A stretch of DNA of 33,504 nt. Source: an uncultured Oscillospiraceae bacterium. Lineage in GTDB: Bacteria > Bacillota > Clostridia > Oscillospirales > Ruminococcaceae. This document shows positions 16,185-24,529 of this stretch, piece after piece (within the stretch, counting starts at the first letter, position 1; each line of letters begins with the position of its first letter). Position numbers and translations under genes: made by a program. The notes under the pieces were generated by a model. It did no database searches and was not told where the DNA came from. It was given only the letters and a program-made list of their open reading frames with translations. The DNA lies in assembly GCA_934438055.1 (NCBI GenBank), contig CAKSAY010000009.1, forward strand, positions 1 through 33,504, written 5' to 3'.

Positions 16185-16766
16185 ATGGCGGATAAATTTT
16201 TGATAGAAACGTCAGCAAGGCATGTTCATGTCACTAGGGAGGTGCTTGACGTGCTGTTTGGCCGGGGTGCAAAGCTGACCAATAAGAAAGACCTGTCTCA
16301 ACCGGGGCAGTTTGCTTCAAATGAACGAATCGACATTGTGGGCCCTAAAAGTACACTTAAAAATGTGTCTATTTTAGGACCGGAGCGCTCAGAGGTGCAG
16401 GTGGAGCTTTCGGCAACTGACGCAAGAGCCATTGGCATTGCAGCCCCTGTGCGTTTATCGGGAGATGTTGCCGGTTCGCCGGGGTGCAAGTTGGTGGGGC
16501 CTGCCGGTGAAGTGGAGATTGAACAGGGCGTCATTATTGCCAAACGACACATTCATGCAACTAAAGAGGACGCGTCTCGTTTGGGTGTGCAGGATAAAGA
16601 TACGGTTTGGGTTAAAGTTGACACCCAAGGCCGTTCTCTTGTGTTTGGTGATGTTGTGGTGAGAGTGTCGGATTCATATGTGCTTGCTATGCATATTGAC
16701 ACGGACGAATCAAACGCCGCCGGCTGCGCGGGCAAGGTTGAGGGTGAGATTATTAAAATCTCCTAG
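16185..16766 (+). CDS. pduL: Phosphate propanoyltransferase, PduL family
   Basis: 193 residues, the short PduL form without an encapsulation peptide. The enzyme moves an acyl group between CoA and phosphate, making acetyl- or propionyl-phosphate for ATP synthesis by acetate kinase. Zinc-ligand motifs are visible: SARHVHV (H13, H15), AKRHIHA near 119-125 and AMHIDTDE near 168-175. The two related half-barrels (ILGPERSEVQVELS and IIAKRHIH) are present. No microcompartment shell gene is nearby, so this is likely the housekeeping phosphotransacetylase replacing Pta. ATG follows AAGGAAGAAG. Confidence 0.95.
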   Translation: MADKFLIETSARHVHVTREVLDVLFGRGAKLTNKKDLSQPGQFASNERIDIVGPKSTLKNVSILGPERSEVQVELSATDARAIGIAAPVRLSGDVAGSPGCKLVGPAGEVEIEQGVIIAKRHIHATKEDASRLGVQDKDTVWVKVDTQGRSLVFGDVVVRVSDSYVLAMHIDTDESNAAGCAGKVEGEIIKIS

Positions 16767-16779
16767 TTTTATTTTAATC

Positions 16780-16808
16780 TTGCAACTTGTGTTTTTATTT
16801 GGTATAAT
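16780..16808 (+). promoter_or_regulatory. Promoter of the 98-residue unknown gene
   Basis: TTGCAA (16780-16785), 17-base spacer, TATAAT (16803-16808) with an extended -10 TGG. The transcript would have a leader of about 115 bases before the ATG at 16932; no known leader motif was recognised. Confidence 0.8.
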
Positions 16809-16931
16809 AACTTCACAGTTAGATGCAAAACTGATTTGGCATATGCTTGTAAATAGCATATACTACGGTTTTGCTGTCGATTATGTGAAAAAAATAGAGC
16901 CTAGAAAATCTTTCAGGGAGGGATTTTGTTT

Positions 16932-17228
16932 ATGCCCGTAAAGAAAAAAATGGATTTTTTTACCTATAAAAATAGACCTCTTGTCCGAAAGGGCAATACG
17001 ATTTATTATGGAAACATGTCAGATGAATATGTTACCATGTTGACTGTTGTCACAACCAAGTCTTTTAAAGATGTTTCCCTGTCTGACAAGATTTTAGTGC
17101 AGCTTATCTCTACGGATCCCACAATGCCTCCGCAGGATATGGTTGAAAAGCGTTCGGAGAGAACCGGATTGTTTCAGGCATTGGACGTTGCTGACGTTTG
17201 GTTGAGCCGCAAAGAGAGGGAAGAATAG
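16932..17228 (+). CDS. Conserved-looking 98-residue protein of unknown function
   Basis: Starts at the ATG 10 bases after GGAGG (16917-16921); an in-frame TTG at 16926 is too close to the Shine-Dalgarno site. The protein begins MPVKKKMDFFTYKNRPLVRK, then GNTIYYGNMSDEYVTMLTV, and ends ALDVADVWLSRKEREE. No signal peptide, membrane segment or cysteine. It has its own extended -10 promoter and terminator, so it is a single-gene unit between pduL and guaB. The family is not recognised and no function is proposed. Codon use and length look like a real gene. Confidence 0.8.
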   Translation: MPVKKKMDFFTYKNRPLVRKGNTIYYGNMSDEYVTMLTVVTTKSFKDVSLSDKILVQLISTDPTMPPQDMVEKRSERTGLFQALDVADVWLSRKEREE

Positions 17229-17237
17229 CTTTTTATG

Positions 17238-17282
17238 GCGTCGTTCGCTTGTTTCGAGGAATATAAGCGGACGGCGTCTTTA
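17238..17282 (+). terminator. Terminator after the 98-residue gene
   Basis: A 14-bp stem with three G-T pairs (17238-17251 with 17266-17279) followed by TTT. The T run is short, so efficiency is uncertain. Confidence 0.6.
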
Positions 17283-17391
17283 TAGCACCTGTGTCAAACA
17301 GATGCATAGATTTTTAGAAAATTCTATTCATAAGATAGACATTTTTGCAAGAAAAGAGAAAAAAGAGTGAACAAAATGGAGGACGATTGTT

Positions 17392-18900
17392 ATGGCAAAT
17401 TTTATTGACGAGCATTCCAGAACGTTTAGCGAGTATCTTCTCATTCCTGGCTATTCTTCTTGTGAGTGCCGTCCTGAAAACGTTAGCTTAAAAACACCGA
17501 TTGCAAAGTTCAAAAAGGGAGAAGAACCTCCTTTATCGCTCCAAATTCCGTTAACGTCGGCAATTATGCAGTCTGTTTCCGGCGCAGAGATGGGAATTGC
17601 CCTGGCGCGGGAGGGAGGCATTTCGTTCATTTATGCGGCGCAGAGTGCGCAGAGTCAGGCGCAGATGGTTTCAGAAGTCAAGAGCCATAAGGCGGGGTTT
17701 GTTGATAGTGATTCTAACATTACGCCGGAGCACACGCTGCGTGATGTGATTGCTCTAAAGCAAAAAACAGGGCATTCAACCATGCCTGTGACGGATGACG
17801 GAACGGCGCGGGGCAAGCTGCTCGGTGTGGTTACGGGGAGGGACTATCGAATTTCTCGTATGTCTCCTGACACAAAGGTGAAAGATTTTATGACACCTTT
17901 TGATAAGCTTATTTACGGCGAAAAGGGAATTACGCTTTCCGAAGCAAACGACATTATTTGGGATCACAAACTCAATGCGCTGCCGATTATTGATAAAGAT
18001 CGCCGCCTGCTTTATCTTGTGTTTCGTAAAGACTATGATTCTCATAAGGAAAATCCAAATGAGTTGCTCGATGCTTCCAAGCGCTATGTGGTTGGCGCGG
18101 GAATTAATACGCGGGACTATGAGGAGAGGGTTCCGGCTTTGGTGGAGGCAGGAGCGGATATTCTCTGCATTGATTCATCAGAGGGTTTTAGCGAGTGGCA
18201 GAGTCGCACCATTTCTTATATCAGAAAGCAATATGGCGACGCCGTAAAGGTGGGTGCCGGGAATGTTGTTGACAAAGACGGTTTTCGCTTTCTTGCCGAG
18301 GCAGGCGCTGATTTTGTTAAGGTTGGCATAGGCGGCGGTTCCATCTGCATCACCCGTGAAACAAAGGGGATTGGCAGAGGGCAAGCTTCCGCTGTGATTG
18401 AGGTGGCGCGTGCGCGTGACGAATATTATCAAGAGACGGGTGTATATATCCCTATTTGTTCAGACGGCGGCATTGTTTATGACTATCATATTACGCTTGC
18501 ACTCGCAATGGGTGCAGATTTTGTGATGCTGGGGCGTTATTTTGCGAGATTTGACGAAAGCCCTACAAACAGGGTGAACATTAATGGAAACTACATGAAA
18601 GAGTATTGGGGTGAGGGCTCGAACCGTGCGCGCAACTGGCAGCGTTATGATCTTGGCGGGAGCGGGAAGCTTTCGTTTGAAGAAGGTGTAGATTCTTATG
18701 TGCCTTATGCCGGGAGTCTGAAAGATAATGTCACTGTGACGATGAAAAAGGTGAAATCCACCATGTGTAATTGCGGCGCTTTGACCATTCCGCAGTTGCA
18801 GGAAAAAGCAAAGCTGACCGTGGTTTCAGCAACCAGTATTGTTGAGGGCGGCGCACATGATGTGCTTCTCAAAGACAATGGGCGTGCTCAAGGTGATTGA
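17392..18900 (+). CDS. guaB: IMP dehydrogenase, Tritrichomonas-like clade
   Basis: 502 residues; ATG 9 bases after GGAGG. Oxidises IMP to XMP with NAD+, the committed step of GMP synthesis. A TIM barrel is interrupted by a CBS pair at about 103-215. Catalytic Cys319 lies in GGGSICITRETKGIGRGQ, and the flap carries Arg418-Tyr419 in RARNWQRYD. These numbers coincide with those known for the Tritrichomonas foetus enzyme, and long stretches such as KSTMCNCGALTIPQLQ and EGVDSYVPYAG are shared with it as far as memory serves. This form differs from the usual 480-490 residue bacterial GuaB and from B. subtilis. No guanine or PRPP riboswitch was recognised in 17283-17380. Confidence 0.96.
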   Translation: MANFIDEHSRTFSEYLLIPGYSSCECRPENVSLKTPIAKFKKGEEPPLSLQIPLTSAIMQSVSGAEMGIALAREGGISFIYAAQSAQSQAQMVSEVKSHKAGFVDSDSNITPEHTLRDVIALKQKTGHSTMPVTDDGTARGKLLGVVTGRDYRISRMSPDTKVKDFMTPFDKLIYGEKGITLSEANDIIWDHKLNALPIIDKDRRLLYLVFRKDYDSHKENPNELLDASKRYVVGAGINTRDYEERVPALVEAGADILCIDSSEGFSEWQSRTISYIRKQYGDAVKVGAGNVVDKDGFRFLAEAGADFVKVGIGGGSICITRETKGIGRGQASAVIEVARARDEYYQETGVYIPICSDGGIVYDYHITLALAMGADFVMLGRYFARFDESPTNRVNINGNYMKEYWGEGSNRARNWQRYDLGGSGKLSFEEGVDSYVPYAGSLKDNVTVTMKKVKSTMCNCGALTIPQLQEKAKLTVVSATSIVEGGAHDVLLKDNGRAQGD

Positions 18901-19070
18901 TGAAAGAAAAGTTTTATAATTAACAGAATCAATTTTATAATGCAGTAAGATTTTCTGGGGCTTCTTGCCTTTAAAAGCGTTGCAATTTGGCGATGAGAGG
19001 AATATTTCCCCGTTACCATACGAGTTTTTACGGAATTCCCATCCTAAGGATTGTATGGAGGTTGTAGAGT

Positions 19071-20297
19071 ATGAAAATTTGTAAGAATTTTTTGGCCTGC
19101 CTATTATTATTGATATTGCTAACAGGTTGTTCTATGGGAAATGCGGTGTCAGATGGCATCAATGCAAATGAGGCTGAAACGTCTGAACAAGATGGTGGCG
19201 GAGGGGATTCTGCTTCATCAAAAAAAGAATTAGAAGATATGCTAGACAGTATGACTTTACGCGAAAAGGTTGGACAACTTTTTGTTGTGCGGCCGGATGC
19301 TTTGGATTTCACCAAGACACAGGAGCAAATCAATGATTCTGATGAGGCCGGCGCTACAACGCTTACGCCGGAAATGGCAGAAATGATGAAAAACTATCCG
19401 GTTGGCGGTATTGTGATGTTTGGAAAGAATCTCGAATCACCGGAACAAATCACTGCTTTTAATCAAGATTTGCAGCAGGCAAGTGATATTCCCTTGCTGA
19501 TTGCTGTTGATGAAGAAGGCGGAAGAGTTGCTAGATTGGCGAATCATGAGGGATTTGATTTGCCTAAATACGAAAGTGCAGCTGCTGTTGGCGCAAGTGG
19601 AAAGTATGATGATGGTTTTGCAATGGGGAATACAATTGGCGCATACTTGCACAACTATGGTTTTAATATGGACTTTGCGCCGGTTGCAGATGTCAATACC
19701 AACCCGAACAATCCGGTTATTGGAGAGAGGGCGTTTTCATCTGACGCTTCTGTTGCCGCATTGATGGCGGGTGCTATGGCAGATGGTTTGCATGCGCAGG
19801 GAATTACTCCTGTTTTTAAGCATTTTCCCGGGCATGGAGACACAGCAGAGGATAGCCATCAAGGGATTGCTATTAGTTATAAAACCAAAGAGGAGTTGCG
19901 TGCGTGTGAGTGGCTTCCATTTGAGGAGGCTGACGGGAATGACTGCATTATGGTAGGCCACATCGCGTTGCCGAACGTATGCAATAATCTTACGCCGGCA
20001 ACCCTTTCACATGAGATTGTCCATGATATTCTCAAAGAATCACTGGGATTTGACGGGCTTGTTATCACAGATTCGCTTTCCATGGACGCCATTACCAAAG
20101 AATATAGCCCTGGCGATGCTGCCATCGGCGCATTGCAAGCAGGGTGCGATTTATTATTGATGCCAAATGGTCTGCAAGAGGCGTTTGACGCCGTGGTTGA
20201 AGCGGTTGAACAGGGTGTTATCAGCGAGCCGCAACTGGACGAAACGGTGCTACGAATTCTTACGTTTAAGCAGGAACAGGGCTTGTTTAATGAATAA
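19071..20297 (+). CDS. nagZ: Lipoprotein beta-N-acetylhexosaminidase, GH3 (NagZ-like)
   Basis: 408 residues; ATG 9 bases after GGAGG. Residues 1-20 form a lipoprotein signal ending LLTGC, so Cys20 is lipid-anchored outside the membrane, followed by a D/E/G/S-rich linker to about 50. The GH3 barrel has DEEGGRVARL, KHFPGHGDT at 250-258, the acid/base dyad D261-S-H263 in EDSHQG, and the nucleophile D334 in VITDSLSMDAI. Such enzymes remove GlcNAc from muropeptides during wall recycling. Like other Firmicute members it is extracellular. The 170 bases upstream hold no clear promoter or leader motif. Confidence 0.93.
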   Translation: MKICKNFLACLLLLILLTGCSMGNAVSDGINANEAETSEQDGGGGDSASSKKELEDMLDSMTLREKVGQLFVVRPDALDFTKTQEQINDSDEAGATTLTPEMAEMMKNYPVGGIVMFGKNLESPEQITAFNQDLQQASDIPLLIAVDEEGGRVARLANHEGFDLPKYESAAAVGASGKYDDGFAMGNTIGAYLHNYGFNMDFAPVADVNTNPNNPVIGERAFSSDASVAALMAGAMADGLHAQGITPVFKHFPGHGDTAEDSHQGIAISYKTKEELRACEWLPFEEADGNDCIMVGHIALPNVCNNLTPATLSHEIVHDILKESLGFDGLVITDSLSMDAITKEYSPGDAAIGALQAGCDLLLMPNGLQEAFDAVVEAVEQGVISEPQLDETVLRILTFKQEQGLFNE

Positions 20298-20472
20298 AAC
20301 AAAGAAAAACTTTCAGGAAAATAGAGCAGATTGCTTTTCATCTTTTTGTGTTTAAAAGTTTTTTATATGAGAAGATTTTTTTGAAAAAGCTTGTTTTAAA
20401 GGAATGTATGCCATTTTGATGCAAAAATTATATCAATTGTAATTTTGAGAAGTAATAAAATGGAGGAAAAAT

Positions 20473-21661
20473 TTGAAAAATATTACCTTTTGTGTTGGTT
20501 ATCTGCTTTACAATCATCTCATTCACTGGATGTACGACGGTAGAAAATTAAAATGTTATTGCAGATGGGTTGAGAGAAATTTCTGTAGACGGTGAGACTA
20601 ATCTTGACGGAAACTTCTATTTGTCTTTTGTTTACAGTCGAGATTTGATTATGCTCGATGGCAAGGGGAACATTGTTTGGTCTAAACATGAAGAACAGCC
20701 CACTGCGGATGCTAAGACTGGATTTTGGGATTTTAAAAAGCATGAAGTGGATGGACAAACCTATTATAGCTATCATGACCAAACCGGAACTTACGACGAT
20801 TATGGTTTGCCGGGTTATGCGCCCGGAGAACGAGTGATTCTGGATGAAAACTTTCATGAAATTAATCGCATTACCTTTGAGGAATCTGATGTTACCGAAA
20901 AAGGAGCACCGGTGGATGGTCATGATTTTTTGATGATTTCTCCTACACACTATATTCTTTCAGGATATATAAAGGACACTGTATATAATAATCCGGCTTA
21001 TCCAGATGGCTCGAGCGTTGTCTATTCTTATTTACAGGAAGTGGATAACGGAGAAGTTGTATGGGAATTCAAAAGCATAGATCATCCGGAGTTGTATTCT
21101 CTAACTGTACAGGACGCGGATCCTAATGCCAACGATTTTGCGAATGAAAAGACGGACACACCGGATTATATGCACTTTAATTCCATGCAATTAGATCAAG
21201 ACGGGAATTTGATTTGTTCTTTTCGGCATCTCAATACCATTCTTTGTCTAGATAGGACAAGTAATCAAATACTATGGAAGTTGTCGGGAAATGGCGATGA
21301 ATTTGGGCTTACAGATTATCAAAAAACTTCAGGGCAACATTATGTAACGGTTGACAATGATTATATCACTGCTTTTGATAATGGCAACAAAAATCAGTCC
21401 AGTCGTATTGTTTCTTATCAGCTTGATACTGAAAACAAGAAATTAAAGTCGTTTAAAGAGTATGCATTAGGGGATAAGTTTTCCATGGCTTGCGGCTCTG
21501 CTCAACATATTACTGATGAGATATATGTTATAGGATGGGGAATGCCCACCAAGGATTCACAGTGTATGACGGTTTATGATTTTTCCAAAGGGGAGGAACT
21601 TATGACTGTTAGTTTAAAAGACGAGCCGTATGTAACTTATCGATGTGTGTATTATGAATAA
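20473..21661 (+). pseudogene. Arylsulfotransferase-type lipoprotein gene, broken at the signal peptide
   Basis: The long open part (20552-21661) encodes a beta-propeller-like protein of the arylsulfotransferase family (NFYLSFVYSRDLIMLDGKGN, DGHDFLMISPTHYILSG, DYMHFNSMQLDQDGNLICSF, RTSNQILWKLSGNGDEFGL). Its true N-terminus lies upstream: GGAGG at 20462-20466, TTG at 20473, then a lipoprotein signal with lipobox ISFTGC ending at Cys codon 20531. The signal is out of frame with the TTG because an A run (20476-20480) appears one base short, and a TAA at 20549 separates it from the body. Restoring one A gives a start reading MKKILPFVLVICF. With no other ribosome binding site, the secreted protein is probably not made. 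A TTG at 20570 could give a 363-residue cytoplasmic fragment. Confidence 0.75.
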
Positions 21662-21765
21662 ACACAGATGCCCATTTGCCTGAGTCATCTCTTTCAAATA
21701 AAATCAATTAATAGCAGCCACATCTATTTATTATAGAAATATCTTTTGCAATCAAAAATAGTTGC

Positions 21766-21802
21766 AAAAAAGCCCTCCGGATTATACCGGAGGGCTTTTT
21801 TT
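21766..21802. terminator. Bidirectional terminator between the sulfotransferase remnant and gap
   Basis: Perfect stem AGCCCTCCGG/CCGGAGGGCT with loop ATTATA, flanked by A and T runs. It closes gap on the minus strand (10 bases after its stop) and could also stop plus-strand transcription. Confidence 0.95.
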
Positions 21803-21812
21803 ATTTTAAATA

Positions 21813-22820
21813 TTAGTCAACGCTGTTCATATGCTCGATGAGCATCAAAACTTTGTTTGAATAACCCCACTCGTTGTCATACCATGCGATGAGTTTGACA
21901 AAGTTGTCATTCAAAGCAATTCCGGCAGTTGCGTCAAAGATAGAGGTTCTCGGATCGGTTAAGAAGTCAGAAGAAACAACAGCGTCCTCTGTGTAACCCA
22001 AGATGTTTTTCATACAGCCCTCAGAAGCATCCTTGACTGCCTTGCAGATCTCTTCATAGGTTGCAGCCTTTTGGAGACGGCAGGTTAAGTCTACAACGGA
22101 AACGTCCAGCGTAGGAACACGCATAGACATACCTGTTAATTTTCCGTTGAGCTCAGGAATGACCTTTCCAACAGCTTTTGCAGCGCCAGTTGAGGAGGGA
22201 ATGATGTTGCCGGCTGCAGCACGGCCGCCTCTCCAATCTTTTTTAGAAGGGCCGTCCACTGTTTTTTGTGTAGCAGTGGTGGAATGAACAGTTGTCATTA
22301 AGCCTTCCACAATGCCAAAATTGTCATGAATGACTTTGGTCAAAGGCGCCAAGCAGTTGGTTGTGCAAGAAGCGTTTGAAACAACGTTCATTGATTTTTC
22401 ATATTTATCATGATTAACGCCCATAACGAACATTGGAGCGTCTTTTGAAGGCGCAGAGATGATGACTTTTTTTGCACCGCCTTTAAAGTGCGCAGAAGCT
22501 TTCTCTGTTGTGGTGAACACGCCGGTTGACTCAACAACATATTCAGCGCCGCAGTCACTCCAAGGAATTTCCTCCGGGTTCATGCAAGAAAACACGCTAA
22601 TCTCTTTGCCGTTTGCCACGAGCTTGCCGTTTTTCTCAGAAATTTCACCGTCGAAGTGACCGTGCATCGTGTCATATTTTGTCATATAGACCATATAATC
22701 AACACTGATGAATGGGTCGTTGATACCCATAATTTCAAATTTTTCAGGTTGAGCAACAGCGGCGCGGAACACAAGTCTTCCAATGCGGCCAAATCCATTA
22801 ATTCCAATTTTAATAGCCAT
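21813..22820 (-). CDS. gap: Glyceraldehyde-3-phosphate dehydrogenase
   Basis: 335 residues; ATG preceded by GGAGG at a normal distance. Glycolytic enzyme that makes 1,3-bisphosphoglycerate with NAD+. Seen directly: NAD fold INGFGRIGR at 7-15, Asp35 in GINDPF favouring NAD over NADP, catalytic Cys152 in SNASCTTNCLAP, His179 in TTVHSTTATQ, and the C-terminal WYDNEWGYSNK. Monocistronic: own promoter, strong terminator, and no pgk or tpi neighbour, unlike many Firmicutes where these form one operon. Confidence 0.98.
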   Translation of the reverse strand: MAIKIGINGFGRIGRLVFRAAVAQPEKFEIMGINDPFISVDYMVYMTKYDTMHGHFDGEISEKNGKLVANGKEISVFSCMNPEEIPWSDCGAEYVVESTGVFTTTEKASAHFKGGAKKVIISAPSKDAPMFVMGVNHDKYEKSMNVVSNASCTTNCLAPLTKVIHDNFGIVEGLMTTVHSTTATQKTVDGPSKKDWRGGRAAAGNIIPSSTGAAKAVGKVIPELNGKLTGMSMRVPTLDVSVVDLTCRLQKAATYEEICKAVKDASEGCMKNILGYTEDAVVSSDFLTDPRTSIFDATAGIALNDNFVKLIAWYDNEWGYSNKVLMLIEHMNSVD

Positions 22821-22853
22821 TTTTTAAAACCTCCAAAATATTTTTATAATAAT

Positions 22854-22882
22854 ATCATAACCTATATTGGGCAAAGATACAA
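22854..22882 (-). promoter_or_regulatory. Promoter of gap
   Basis: Minus-strand TTGTAT (22877-22882), 17-base spacer, TATGAT (22854-22859), about 35 bases before the start codon. Confidence 0.65.
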
Positions 22883-23029
22883 GAGTTTTTTATAAAGATA
22901 TTTCCGGAAATTTGAATATAACTTAAAAATTTATTTTTTAATAACTTTCCACAGCGAGCTTAAAAACCAAAAAAAACACAGAAAATAACAAAATGGGACG
23001 AAAAAATATAAATTTTGACATAAATTATC

Positions 23030-23058
23030 TTTACAGATAGTTGTAGATAATATATAAT
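23030..23058 (+). promoter_or_regulatory. Promoter of the kinase-like gene
   Basis: TTTACA (23030-23035), 17-base spacer, TATAAT (23053-23058). The leader would be about 190 bases and AT-rich, without a recognised structure. Bases 22896-23029 hold nothing else. Confidence 0.65.
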
Positions 23059-23254
23059 ATAAAAGAATAAATTGGAAATGAATCCAATAAAAAAACAAAT
23101 TATAACAAAAAACTGTACCTTTGGTTTTTAATGTGTTACTGCAATCGATTCATTAGATTTTTTTGCGCTGTATGAAAAGGATTTATTGTTTAAAAAGACG
23201 AAATTTATAAAATTAATAAACTGTTTTATTTATTATAAAAAAAGGAGATATGTC

Positions 23255-24373
23255 ATGACATTTGCTAAAGATCAAGCATTTGCCTATGCAAAGGGGTTTT
23301 ATGAGAATCTTCCTACCTGCGTTTTTCTTTGTGATAGGGATTTTCAAGTGTTGTGGAGGAACAAAGCTGCCTGTAAAATTGACGAAAAAACGGTGACGGG
23401 ATTTATGACCTATTTTGAGTCTGAGCAGAGAAAAGAAGCTTTGCAGGAAATTCAAAGAAGAGGAGAGCTTAAACTGGTTAGCCTGTTTGGCGAGCATGAA
23501 TATGCGTTATGCTTTCGCTTGTTTGGCGATGATGGTGTGGTTTTAGAAGCGGAATTGCAAAGGCGTTCTTATTTGGAAACTTTTATGGACGACGAGGGAA
23601 GCGTTATGCAGATTTTTACAAAGGTTCTTCGTCCTACAGTTGGTCATATGTTTAACCTGCTTTCTGTTTTGAAGACGGATTTGGAGGTACAAGAGTATTA
23701 TGAAGATGTTGAATATATGGAGATGTTAGGAGAAAATTGCTACTTTATTCTTCGTTTTATGCAAAACTACAGTGATTATCGGCGTTTGATTAGGGGCGAG
23801 TGCAAAGAGGAGTATATCAACGTCAGAGAGGAGCTGTTTCAGCTTTTCACAACTGTTCAGGCGCACTCTTTTTCGCTTCAACCGCGTTTTTCTTTCAGTT
23901 TGCCGGAGCACGACATTTTAACCTGTATTCCTGTGGAGGAGCTAAACGTTGCGCTGCTGCATTTGATATCAAATGCTTTTAAATATACAAGTCCTGACAA
24001 TGAAATTTCCGTTAAAGTCAACTGCACGGAAAAGAGCTTGATGATTCAGGTGGTAGATCAAGGGGTTGGCATTCCGCAGCAGAATTTAAAAAGCATCTTT
24101 GCACCGTTTTATTCTTATAATCCAAACACCAACCGTGAAGAGGGCGCCGGAATTGGACTTGCCTATGTTCGTCGTTTTGTTTCAAACATGCAGGGAAGTT
24201 GCATGGTGGCCAGTGAAGAAAATCGGGGAACACACATCGCCTTGTCGATTCCTCTCAAGAAAGGGGAGGGACAGGTGGCTGATTCCAGTCTTCGTTCGTC
24301 TCTGCCGCCTTATTATTTGAGCAATTTTTCTCCCGTTGTGATTTACTTGGCAGATGTTCTTTACAAGGCGTAG
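23255..24373 (+). CDS. PAS-HATPase sensor kinase-like protein
   Basis: 372 residues from ATG 23255, seven bases after GGAG; the frame extends upstream to 23186 but without a ribosome binding site. Residues 1-110 look like a PAS domain (FYENLPTCVFLCDRDFQVLW, then RNKAACKID). A helical stretch near 120-190 stands where the dimerisation helices belong, but the usual SHELRTPL-type H box is not there; the closest is VLRPTVGHMFNLL. The C-terminal HATPase is clear: N box HLISNAFKYTSPDNE, G1 VDQGVGIP, F box FAPFY and G2 GAGIGLAYVRRF. A tail of about 38 residues follows. No transmembrane segment, so cytoplasmic. No response regulator is adjacent; an orphan kinase or an ATP-binding regulator. Confidence 0.8.
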   Translation: MTFAKDQAFAYAKGFYENLPTCVFLCDRDFQVLWRNKAACKIDEKTVTGFMTYFESEQRKEALQEIQRRGELKLVSLFGEHEYALCFRLFGDDGVVLEAELQRRSYLETFMDDEGSVMQIFTKVLRPTVGHMFNLLSVLKTDLEVQEYYEDVEYMEMLGENCYFILRFMQNYSDYRRLIRGECKEEYINVREELFQLFTTVQAHSFSLQPRFSFSLPEHDILTCIPVEELNVALLHLISNAFKYTSPDNEISVKVNCTEKSLMIQVVDQGVGIPQQNLKSIFAPFYSYNPNTNREEGAGIGLAYVRRFVSNMQGSCMVASEENRGTHIALSIPLKKGEGQVADSSLRSSLPPYYLSNFSPVVIYLADVLYKA

Positions 24374-24465
24374 ATGTGCGTCTATTTGCAAAGTGTGTAA
24401 AAATTATTTTTTTGATAGCTTTTTTTTTTACTTTCTGCGAATCCGTTTAAATGCTTCAAAAACAG

Positions 24466-24494
24466 TTGATTTTATTTGAAAAGAATAGTATGAT
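24466..24494 (+). promoter_or_regulatory. Promoter of pyrG
   Basis: TTGATT (24466-24471), 17-base spacer, TATGAT (24489-24494), about 30 bases before the start codon. The start region does not show the GGGC run used for CTP-dependent reiterative control in B. subtilis pyrG. Confidence 0.6.
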
Positions 24495-24529
24495 TATCTG
24501 TAAAGACATTTTTATGTGGAGGAAAAAGC

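Noticed and set aside
16185..16766. Microcompartment locus suggested by PduL
   Set aside because: No shell protein, signature dehydratase or aldehyde dehydrogenase gene is nearby, and the protein lacks an encapsulation peptide.
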